From assembly GCF_016342785.1 (NCBI RefSeq), contig NZ_JAEINH010000005.1, forward strand, positions 62,001 to 126,000: 64,000 bases of DNA. The letters are read 5' to 3'. Positions 1-6,971 of this stretch are shown here, in pieces. The DNA is from Sanguibacter suaedae. Its GTDB lineage: Bacteria > Actinomycetota > Actinomycetes > Actinomycetales > Cellulomonadaceae. Below the pieces are notes generated by a model that had not been told where the DNA came from, made no database searches, and worked only from the letters and a program-made list of their open reading frames with translations. The position numbers and the translations under genes were made by a program. How positions within the stretch are numbered: position 1 is the stretch's first letter; each line of letters opens with the position of its first letter.

Positions 1-952
1 GCCCGGCATCGACGACGACGCGGACGCCGGGGACGGTGAGGGAGGACTCGGCGACGGCCGTGGAGACGACGACGCGTCGGCGGGGCCCGGTCTCGAGCGC
101 GAGGTCCTGTTCGTGGGCGGTCAGCCTGCCGTGGAGGGGGCGGACGTCCACGGGCCCGGCTGCTGGACGGACCCCGGTGAGCGCACGGGTCACGGCAGCG
201 ACCTCGGCGGCACCCGGGACGAACACGAGGACGTCGCCGGGGTGGTCGTCGAGGGCTCGGCGGGCGGTGGCGGCGACGTGGTCGAGGAAGGCGCGGGTGG
301 GGCCGCGCTCGTCGGCGCGGCGCACAGCCGTGGGAGGGGGGCACCAGCGGACGTCGACGGGGTGGAGCGAGCCGTGGGCCTCGACGACCGGGGCGGGCTG
401 TCCGGGCGGGCCGGCCCCGAGGAGCTCGGCGGTGCGGTGCGCCTCGACGGTGGCGGACATCGCGACGAGCACGAGGTCGGGCCGCAGGGTGGCGCGGACG
501 TCGACGAGGAGCGCGAGCGTGAGGTCGGCGTCGAGGTGGCGCTCGTGGACCTCGTCGAGGACGACGGCGCTCACCCCGGCCAGCTCGGGGTCGCGCTGCA
601 GACGGCGCAGGAGCACACCGGTCGTGACGATCTCCACGCGGGTGGTGGGTGTCGTGGTGGACTCCCCGCGGACGCTGTGGCCGACGGTGACCCCGAGGGG
701 CTCGCCGAGGAGGTGCGCGAGCCGGCGTGCCGCAGCCCGGGCGGCGACGCGCCGCGGCTGCGTGACGACCACGCGGCCCCCGAGCGCGTCCGCGAGCGCG
801 GGCGGCACCAGGGTGGTCTTCCCGGTGCCGGGGGGCGCCTGGAGGACGGCGACCCGGTGCGTGCGGACCGCGGCGACGAGGGCGGGCAGGCTCTGCGTGA
901 CCGGGAGGCCGGGGGGTGAGGCGAGGAGCCGGGCGATCGGGTCGGGGTGCAC
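1..952 (-). CDS. hrpB: ATP-dependent helicase, HrpB-type (C-terminal part outside window)
   Basis: N-terminal 317 residues of a DEAH-family superfamily 2 helicase; the gene runs off the left edge. From the GTG at 952 the frame shows a Walker A motif APPGTGKTT (about residues 39-47), a DEVH box in LDEVHER (133-136), SAT (166-168) and, near the edge, a motif V-like stretch VVVSTAVAESSLTVPGV, all in HrpB order. GTG was chosen because GGAGGA lies about ten bases upstream; an ATG eight bases further out is in another frame. HrpB proteins are RNA or nucleic-acid helicases of uncertain role in bacteria. It is 46 bases downstream of the DUF2254 gene on the same strand, so the two may be co-transcribed. 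Confidence 0.85.
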   Translation of the reverse strand, partial: MHPDPIARLLASPPGLPVTQSLPALVAAVRTHRVAVLQAPPGTGKTTLVPPALADALGGRVVVTQPRRVAARAAARRLAHLLGEPLGVTVGHSVRGESTTTPTTRVEIVTTGVLLRRLQRDPELAGVSAVVLDEVHERHLDADLTLALLVDVRATLRPDLVLVAMSATVEAHRTAELLGAGPPGQPAPVVEAHGSLHPVDVRWCPPPTAVRRADERGPTRAFLDHVAATARRALDDHPGDVLVFVPGAAEVAAVTRALTGVRPAAGPVDVRPLHGRLTAHEQDLALETGPRRRVVVSTAVAESSLTVPGVRVVVDAG

Positions 953-998
953 CCGTGCATTGTCCTCCGGGTCGTGGTGCGCGGGCGACGTCGCCCGT

Positions 999-2363
999 TC
1001 AGGCCTGCGCGAGGGCCCGGCGCACGGCGGCGGCACGCTCACCGAAGCGCGCGACGTCGTGCTCCACGTGCCCGGCCCCGCGGAAGGCCTCCTCGAGGAG
1101 ACCCACGTGGGTGAGGAGCCGTGCCCGGACGGCTCGTGACAGGGCGGCGGCGCCCACCCTCTCGACGAGCGTGAGGGTGGCGTGCATGACGCCCGGGTCC
1201 CCCGCGGCGTACCAGCGCAACGGGTCGAGCACCTCGGTGACGATGTCGACGGGGTCGACCCGGGGGGCGTGGACCCGGCGGGCCCCCGAGGGGCCTGCCC
1301 GGTCCGGGGAGGGGAGCTCGCGGCTCACGAGGTGGGTGAGGCCTGCGCCGAGGTCGTCGAGGGCGTTGGCAGCGGTGTAGGGGTCGTTGGTGCCGGGCGA
1401 GACGGCGCGCACGGCCATCTCCGTGAGCTGCTGCACCGCGAAGGACACGTCCTGGTAGGGGCTGCGCGCGTCGGAGACCCGGACGGCCGCGCGGACGGCG
1501 TCCCGGAGGTCCTTCCCGGACCGCCCGGGCGGGTGGACGAGCACGAGCGGTGTGCCGTCGAGCACGTGGTCGCCGGGGCGCACCCGCAGCACGAGGAGCA
1601 CGTCGTGCTCCTCGGCGATCTCCAGGAGGTCGTCCTCCTGGACGGACTGGACGTACCCGGGGACCGCGGACCGCACGGCGTCGCCGTGGGCGAGCGCGTC
1701 CTCGAGATCGCGGTCCTGCACACCGGCGTCGTCGTGCGTGCCCTCGTCCGCGCTCCCGGCGGGTCGGCCCAGGCCCTCGGGGTAGAGGCGGTCGACCGTG
1801 TCCACCAGCTCCGCCCGCACGCGGTGCGTGAGGGTCGACACCTGGATGGAGTCGGAGATGTGGTGGATGAAGTACACGAGGACGGCGACGTTGGCGACGG
1901 CGAGGAGCACCGCGACGTTCACGGCGAGGTGGGGGACGAACACCTCGGCGTCCTGGTTGCCGGGATCCCCCACCACGCGGACCGCACGCAGCACGAGGAG
2001 GCTGTAGAGGAACGTGGCGACGTACACGCCGAGGACGGCCTGGTTGCCGCGGTCGGCCATGAAGTTCCGGACGAGGCGTGGGCCGTACGTCGACGAGGTG
2101 AGTGCCAGGACGGCCATGGTGATGGAGAACGTCGTCCCGGCCACCGCGAGGCTCGAGGACGCGATGGCACCGAGGATGTCGCGGCTGCCGCTCTCCCCCA
2201 CCCTGTACAGGAGGGTCGACGCCCAGCCGGGGGTGATCCGGTCGTCGAGCGACCGGTCGAGCGCGACGAGCGCCTGGGCGAGGACGGCCGCCAGCGCGCA
2301 CAGGACGGCGGGCAGGAACCAGAAGCGCTCGCGCAGGCGTTGCAGGAAGCTCACTCGGTCCAC
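999..2363 (-). CDS. DUF2254 family membrane protein
   Basis: A 454-residue predicted inner-membrane protein. Four hydrophobic segments fill the N-terminal half (about residues 16-36, 60-88, 105-127 and 140-166), and the rest is soluble and charged, the layout of DUF2254 proteins. The stretch ASSSLAVAGTTFSITM and the later GTNDPYTA are typical of the family. No biochemical function is established for this family and none can be read from the sequence. The gene lies between a potassium channel gene and the hrpB-like gene on the same strand, which suggests an envelope-related transcription unit but does not define a role. Confidence 0.85.
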   Translation of the reverse strand: MDRVSFLQRLRERFWFLPAVLCALAAVLAQALVALDRSLDDRITPGWASTLLYRVGESGSRDILGAIASSSLAVAGTTFSITMAVLALTSSTYGPRLVRNFMADRGNQAVLGVYVATFLYSLLVLRAVRVVGDPGNQDAEVFVPHLAVNVAVLLAVANVAVLVYFIHHISDSIQVSTLTHRVRAELVDTVDRLYPEGLGRPAGSADEGTHDDAGVQDRDLEDALAHGDAVRSAVPGYVQSVQEDDLLEIAEEHDVLLVLRVRPGDHVLDGTPLVLVHPPGRSGKDLRDAVRAAVRVSDARSPYQDVSFAVQQLTEMAVRAVSPGTNDPYTAANALDDLGAGLTHLVSRELPSPDRAGPSGARRVHAPRVDPVDIVTEVLDPLRWYAAGDPGVMHATLTLVERVGAAALSRAVRARLLTHVGLLEEAFRGAGHVEHDVARFGERAAAVRRALAQA

Positions 2364-2414
2364 CCTGCCACCGACCCGCGCACGGTGCCGGTCGCAGCCC
2401 GGTCAGCCGGCTGG

Positions 2415-3335
2415 TCAGCGGGCCTGGTCGGCCGCGTATCTCCGGAACACCGCGTCCCGGTCGCCCTCACCGGGGACGTGCTGCTCGGCCAGGAGCTCCG
2501 CCAGGAGGTCGAGCGCGACGCCGAGCCTGCGGCCCGCGTCGCGGTGGCTGGGGACGGTGCAGGCCCGGTGTGCGACGCGCGAGGCGATCGGCAGGGCCAG
2601 GTCGAGCGCCACGCTCGGGTCGCTGTCGCGGAAGTAGTACGTCTGGGCGTGCTGCCACAGGTCGACGCGCACCGCGACGACGCTGCGCACGAGGTCGTCG
2701 ATGACGTGCAGGGGAGGCAGACCGTGGGCGTCGTCCTCGTCCTCGTCCCCGTCCTCGTCGTGCTCGGCGCCGCTCCCTGCCGCCCGGGCGGAGCGGGCGA
2801 GCGCGTCGAGCTCGCCCGCGAGGCTGCGGCGGCGCTGGAGCGCGGGCGTGATCTGCTGCACCCAGGACATGCCGGCGGTGAGCAGACCGAAGCCGACGAG
2901 CGCCTCGCCCGCGGCGACGAGGCGCAGCACGCCCGACGCGGGCACGATGTCCCCGAACCCGAGCGTCCCGAGGACCACGGCGGACACGTAGAGGGCGTCG
3001 AGCGCCCCGGCCCAGCGGCCTTCCGGCACCCCGCTGCCGTAGACGAACGCCTCGGGCACCCACGGCCAGTACACGAGGGCGCACCCGACGACCACGAGGC
3101 TCCCCCAGACGACGATGACGGCGACGAGGACGGCAGGCCCGGCGTGGTTCTGGGCCCGGGGACCGATCCTGCGTGCCGCCCGCCACAGGACGGTGCTCAC
3201 GTACCCGCTGAGGCGTCCCTGGCCGCTCGGGTGCCACAGGGTGAGGAACACGTCTCGCAGCGCACCGAGCACCAGGAGGGCCCCGACGACGCTGACGACG
3301 ACCATGAGCGGGGTGGGCAGCGCCGCACCCGTCAT
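2415..3335 (-). CDS. Potassium channel family protein (ion-trans-2 pore)
   Basis: A 306-residue membrane protein. Hydrophobic segments lie near residues 11-27 and 66-90, followed by a re-entrant pore with the selectivity filter TLGFGD (124-129) and a final membrane helix (about 136-157). A soluble tail of about 145 residues contains an acidic DEDGDEDEDD stretch. TLGFGD is a variant of the canonical TVGYGD, so potassium selectivity is expected but not certain. The tail does not look like an RCK domain. The ATG at 3335 overlaps the stop of the CoA-binding gene (TGATG), so the two are probably translationally coupled. An in-frame extension upstream exists but reads as low-complexity sequence, so the coupled ATG was chosen. 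Confidence 0.85.
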   Translation of the reverse strand: MTGAALPTPLMVVVSVVGALLVLGALRDVFLTLWHPSGQGRLSGYVSTVLWRAARRIGPRAQNHAGPAVLVAVIVVWGSLVVVGCALVYWPWVPEAFVYGSGVPEGRWAGALDALYVSAVVLGTLGFGDIVPASGVLRLVAAGEALVGFGLLTAGMSWVQQITPALQRRRSLAGELDALARSARAAGSGAEHDEDGDEDEDDAHGLPPLHVIDDLVRSVVAVRVDLWQHAQTYYFRDSDPSVALDLALPIASRVAHRACTVPSHRDAGRRLGVALDLLAELLAEQHVPGEGDRDAVFRRYAADQAR

Positions 3336-3748
3336 CACAGGCCCATCCGCGGCGCCTCCATGGCCGGGCACGTGTCCATGACGACGTCGAGCCCGGCCGC
3401 GGCGGCACGTGCCGCCGCAGCCTCGTCGACGACGCCGAGCTGCAGCCACACCGCCCGGGCACCCGCGGCGACGGCCTGGTCGACGACGTCCCCGGCGAGC
3501 TCGGAGCGGACGAACACGTCGACGACGTCGACCGGCCCCGGGACGTCGGCGAGCGTCGGGTACCCCCGCGCGCCGTGGACCGTCTCGGCACGCGGGTGGA
3601 CGGGCACGATCTCCATGCCGAGGTCCTGGACGTACCGGGCCACGCCGTAGGCGGTGCGGCTCTCGTTGGCGGAGAGTCCGACGACCGCCCACCGCGCGGG
3701 GGTGGTGAGCAGCCGGCGGACGACGTCGGGGTCGTTGGCGTGGGTCAT
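3335..3748 (-). CDS. CoA-binding domain protein (YccU-like)
   Basis: A 137-residue protein with a Rossmann-like CoA-binding fold. It shows WAVVGLSANESRTAYGVARY near the N-terminus, then VPVHPRAETVHGARGYPTL, and MDTCPAMEAPRMGL at the C-terminus, as in YccU-type proteins related to the succinyl-CoA synthetase CoA-binding domain. The ATG at 3748 is chosen because homologous proteins start shortly before the first strand; a GTG at 3811 would add an arginine-rich tail without a ribosome site. It is the first gene of a minus-strand set and overlaps the potassium channel start. The ligand and physiological role are unknown for this family. Confidence 0.85.
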   Translation of the reverse strand: MTHANDPDVVRRLLTTPARWAVVGLSANESRTAYGVARYVQDLGMEIVPVHPRAETVHGARGYPTLADVPGPVDVVDVFVRSELAGDVVDQAVAAGARAVWLQLGVVDEAAAARAAAAGLDVVMDTCPAMEAPRMGL

Positions 3749-3835
3749 GCTCCGACGCAACCATGCGCCCCGCCGACGCGCCAGCCGGACGTGGCACGCG
3801 GAGCCGTCCACGCTGCCGGCGTCCGTGCTGCGGGA

Positions 3836-4840
3836 TCAGGACGGCGTCGCGTTACGGGCGAGGTGGAGCGCGTAGTCGGTCCACCACGTGCCCGCCTCCG
3901 GGCCCCCGTTGCACGGGCCGTCGGACCTGCCCGGGTGCTTGATCCACAGGTACCCGTCCACGAGCTCGATCCCGGTGTCCAGGGTCGGTGGCACACCGAG
4001 GCCGCGACCCCAGGGGTTGCACCACTCCCCGCTGTCGGAGGGGATGCCGTTGCGGCTCGTGTCGATCACGAAGTGGGTCGACACGTCGAGCGCCTCGGAG
4101 ATGCGCGTGCCGTACTCCACCTGGTCCTCGGTGCTCCGGAAGTTCGAGACGTTGAGGCTGAAGCCCGCCGCCTCGTCCACGCCTGCCCTCCTCAGCCGGT
4201 CCGCCATCTCCTCCGCGTCGTGCCAGCCGGAGTGCCCCGCGTCGACGTACACGAACGACCCCTGGTCGGAGATCGCGGTCACCGCGTACCGCAGCAGCGA
4301 CAACCTCGTCTGGCGGTCCTCCGGCTCGAGGCAGTCGAGCTGCGCCAGGGCGTCGGGCTCGAGCACGACGATCGCCCGGTGCTCACCGAGCCCGTCGACG
4401 AACTCGCCCACCCAGGCCCGGTAGTCGTCGACCTCGACCGTCTCGTCCGACGCGGAGTGGCTCCCGCAGTCCCTGCCGGGGATGTTGTACGCCACGAGAG
4501 TCGCCATCGCCTCACGGTCGGCCGCCCCCTCCACCGCCCTGTCGACGGCCTCGGCCGCCAGGCGGGTGGGGCCGGGGATCCACACGGCCGTGGGCCGCGT
4601 GCTGATCCTCCGCAGCACGTCACGCTCGGCCTCCGTGAGGGATCGGTCCTCGTCGACCGCCCGCGCCGCGGCCGACGTCGGGCTGACGTCGAGCGGGAGC
4701 TCGACAGCAGCGGGCGACGGCGCCGTCCTGCCGACCATCCACAACGCCACGCACACCAGGACGACAGCGAGCGTCGTCCCCGAGCCGATCCTCCCCCACC
4801 GCACGCGGGACCACTGCCCGCACACGTCGTTCCATGCCAT
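3836..4840 (-). CDS. Membrane-anchored glycoside hydrolase family 6 (endoglucanase type)
   Basis: A 334-residue GH6 beta-1,4-glucanase. After a short basic N-terminus there is one hydrophobic segment (about residues 22-38) that would act as signal or anchor and place the enzyme outside the membrane. Family hallmarks are YNIPGRDCG (118-126), VLEPDAL with Asp163 as likely general acid, YVDAGHSGW (198-206), FSLNVSNF, VIDTSRNG and DGYLWIKHPGRSDG with Asp307. There is no carbohydrate-binding module, so it looks more like a synthesis-associated trimming enzyme than a secreted cellulase. It is divergent from a cellulose-synthase-like transferase, comparable to Streptomyces loci that pair a GH6 protein with CslA. 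Specificity for cellulose is inferred. Confidence 0.9.
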   Translation of the reverse strand: MAWNDVCGQWSRVRWGRIGSGTTLAVVLVCVALWMVGRTAPSPAAVELPLDVSPTSAAARAVDEDRSLTEAERDVLRRISTRPTAVWIPGPTRLAAEAVDRAVEGAADREAMATLVAYNIPGRDCGSHSASDETVEVDDYRAWVGEFVDGLGEHRAIVVLEPDALAQLDCLEPEDRQTRLSLLRYAVTAISDQGSFVYVDAGHSGWHDAEEMADRLRRAGVDEAAGFSLNVSNFRSTEDQVEYGTRISEALDVSTHFVIDTSRNGIPSDSGEWCNPWGRGLGVPPTLDTGIELVDGYLWIKHPGRSDGPCNGGPEAGTWWTDYALHLARNATPS

Positions 4841-4888
4841 CGACCGACCACCCCCTCGACGTGTTCTCCTCGACGCTAACACCCCCAC

Positions 4889-5044
4889 CGCCGGTGAGAC
4901 GCAGGAAACCCTCTGTTTACCGAGAAAATACCTCGGCGAAACGCTTAGTTCGCCGGATCGTGCTTGCCTGGATGGCACCGGAGAAAACGGTGAAGTATGT
5001 TTCCTCGGGGCTCGACGGAGCGTCCCGTCCGCATTTGTGGACGG
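4889..5044 (+). promoter_or_regulatory. Hairpin-rich divergent leader between the GH6 and GT2 genes
   Basis: This less GC-rich divergent region carries a series of inverted repeats: CCGAG/CTCGG (4920-4924 with 4932-4936), CGGCGAA/TTCGCCG (4934-4940 with 4949-4955), CACCG/CGGTG around a GAGAAAA loop (4976-4992), and an eight-pair stem CCGTCCGC/GTGGACGG with an ATTT loop (5025-5044, one G-T pair). The first two share bases 4934-4936 and cannot form together, so the leader could switch between folds. The ribosome site CGGAGGAG at 5069-5076 follows. Neither a known riboswitch class nor a confident -35/-10 pair was recognised. The repeats could equally be protein operators. Confidence 0.4.
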
Positions 5045-5082
5045 CCACCGCGCCGTTCCGCGCCTTTCGGAGGAGAACACGT

Positions 5083-6840
5083 ATGCCCGTACCTCAGCTG
5101 TCGGTCGGGACGCTGTCCAGACCGCACGACGAGGCCCCGACGCCGGGGTCCACCGCACAACTCGAAGCCAACGCGGCGACCGTGCAGACCACCCTCCGCC
5201 CCCCGGCGGACGAGCACCAGCCGGTGGTCGAACCGCCGGACGACGAGGAGCTCTTCTGGTACCTCGGGCCCCAGAGACGGTGGGTCCAGCTGCTCTCCGT
5301 CGTCGCATTCGCGCTCGCCGCAACCAGTCTCACGCGCTTCTCGCTGACCAGCCCGTGGCTCTACCCGCTGCTCGCCCTGCTCGGTGTCAGCGTGTTCGCC
5401 CTCGTGCTGTCCATGATCTCCGGGCTCAACAGGAGGCGGGACAGCAAGGCCTCCCACCTGCACCGGGTGGAGACCTGGCACCGACGGACCCCCGACCACG
5501 ACGTCCCCTCGGTCGACGTCTTCCTCCCCTCCTGCGGTGAGGATCTCGCCGTCCTGAGGAACACCTACACGTTCGTCGATAAAATGCGATGGCGTGGGGA
5601 GCTGAACGTCTGGGTGCTCGACGACGCCGACCTTCCGCAGGTCCGTGAGATGGCACATGAGTTCGGATTCAACTATCGCGTGCGCCCCGACCGTGGCCAC
5701 CTCAAGAAGGCGGGTAACCTCCGGGCCGGATTCCGCGAGTCCGACGGCGACTTCATCGTCATCCTCGATGCCGACTTCTGCCCCCGCGCCGACTTCCTCG
5801 ACCACACGATCCCCTACATGGAGGACGCCGGGGTGGGCATCGTCCAGACCCCCCAGTTCTTCGGGACGTCCATGTCCATGAACTGGCTCGAGCGCACTGC
5901 CGGCGCCACCCAGGAGCTCTTCTACCGCTGGGTGCAACCCTCCCGGGACCGCGGTGGGGCACCCATCTGCGTCGGCACCTGCGCCGTCTACCGGCGCGAG
6001 GCCCTCCGCTCAGTCGGGGGCTTCGCCGAGATCGAGCACAGCGAGGACGTGCACACCGGCATCAAGCTCACCCGCGCCGGGTACAGCGTCCGGTACGTCC
6101 CCGTCCTCGTGTCCCGCGGCCTGTGCCCCGACGACCTCCAGGGATTCCTCAACCAGCAGTACCGCTGGTGCAACGGCTCGATGACCCTCCTTGCCAGCGG
6201 CCAGGCCAACCGCCGTCCCCTGACCCTGCGGCAGCGCATCGCCTTCTGGTCCGGCTTCATGTACTACATCAGCACGGCGATCAACGTGTTCGTGCTCCAC
6301 GTACCCGGGATGCTCATGGCGGTGTTCTTCGCCGACCAGGTCCGAGCCGACCACTACATCCCCTTCCTCGCCGGCGTCTGGGTCTACTTCGTGCTGCTCC
6401 CGGCCGTCATGCGCTCCCACTGGCGGTTCGAGGTGCTCCGCGTACAGATGGCCTACAGCTTCGCCCACGCCCTCGCCATCACGCACAAGCTCACCGGGCG
6501 CACCGCCGGGTGGGTGGCCACCGGAGCGGTCGGCAAGAAGAGCAACCTCGCGTCCACCATCGCCACCGTCGGCATCGTGACCATCAGCCTCACCCTCGCG
6601 ATCTCGTGGGCCGCTCTCGTCTACGACGTCCACGTCTTCGGGTGGGCCGACTTCTGGATGATGGGTCTCTTCCTCCTCGGCTACACCTACCTCGCGGTGC
6701 CGCTGCTCCTGGACTTCGTCAGGGTCGTCGCACCCGCCAGGACCGCCGCACGCCCCACGCCGGCCCCGGCCCTCCGGACCGGCCCGGCCGACGCCGCCCT
6801 CCCCCGCACCTCGACCACGGAAGCCCTGGTGACCCCATGA
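5083..6840 (+). CDS. Processive family-2 glycosyltransferase, cellulose-synthase-like
   Basis: A 585-residue membrane glycosyltransferase. Two N-terminal membrane helices (about 66-88 and 91-113) precede a cytoplasmic GT2 domain with LDDAD (179-183), ILDADF (227-232), SED (320-322) and QQYRW (358-362). This D, DxD, D, QxxRW set marks processive beta-glycan synthases. Several further helices follow (about 388-545). No PilZ domain is seen. The donor is probably UDP-glucose or a related UDP-sugar. The start ATG has a strong ribosome site, CGGAGGAG, about seven bases upstream. The stop overlaps the next small gene (ATGA), and the acyltransferase and ugd genes follow. A polymer such as a beta-glucan is likely; the exact product cannot be read from sequence. 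Confidence 0.9.
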   Translation: MPVPQLSVGTLSRPHDEAPTPGSTAQLEANAATVQTTLRPPADEHQPVVEPPDDEELFWYLGPQRRWVQLLSVVAFALAATSLTRFSLTSPWLYPLLALLGVSVFALVLSMISGLNRRRDSKASHLHRVETWHRRTPDHDVPSVDVFLPSCGEDLAVLRNTYTFVDKMRWRGELNVWVLDDADLPQVREMAHEFGFNYRVRPDRGHLKKAGNLRAGFRESDGDFIVILDADFCPRADFLDHTIPYMEDAGVGIVQTPQFFGTSMSMNWLERTAGATQELFYRWVQPSRDRGGAPICVGTCAVYRREALRSVGGFAEIEHSEDVHTGIKLTRAGYSVRYVPVLVSRGLCPDDLQGFLNQQYRWCNGSMTLLASGQANRRPLTLRQRIAFWSGFMYYISTAINVFVLHVPGMLMAVFFADQVRADHYIPFLAGVWVYFVLLPAVMRSHWRFEVLRVQMAYSFAHALAITHKLTGRTAGWVATGAVGKKSNLASTIATVGIVTISLTLAISWAALVYDVHVFGWADFWMMGLFLLGYTYLAVPLLLDFVRVVAPARTAARPTPAPALRTGPADAALPRTSTTEALVTP

Positions 6841-6971
6841 CGCACCGAGACGACAAGACGCAGGAAGGCGGCCGTGCGACGGCCGTCGAGGTCGTGAGCT
6901 ACACCGCCGTCATCGCGCTCGTGGGCGCCGTGGCCGCCGGATGGTTCGACACGATGGTGCCCTGGCTGTGA
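6837..6971 (+). CDS. 44-residue single-span membrane protein between GT2 and acyltransferase
   Basis: A very short gene whose ATG overlaps the GT2 stop (ATGA), and whose own stop overlaps the GTG of the next gene (GTGA). The product has a charged N-terminus (MTHRDDKTQEGGR) and one hydrophobic span of about 20 residues (VVSYTAVIALVGAVAAGWF) near the C-terminus. Four-base overlaps on both sides are strong evidence of real, coupled translation. A role as an accessory subunit of the glycan synthase or acyltransferase is inferred from position only; no named family was recognised. Confidence 0.75.
   Translation: MTHRDDKTQEGGRATAVEVVSYTAVIALVGAVAAGWFDTMVPWL

Noticed and set aside
4889-4960. Partial likeness to the start of a c-di-GMP-I riboswitch (ACGCAGGAAACC)
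   Set aside because: The conserved second half and tetraloop-receptor parts are not found; similarity is too short.
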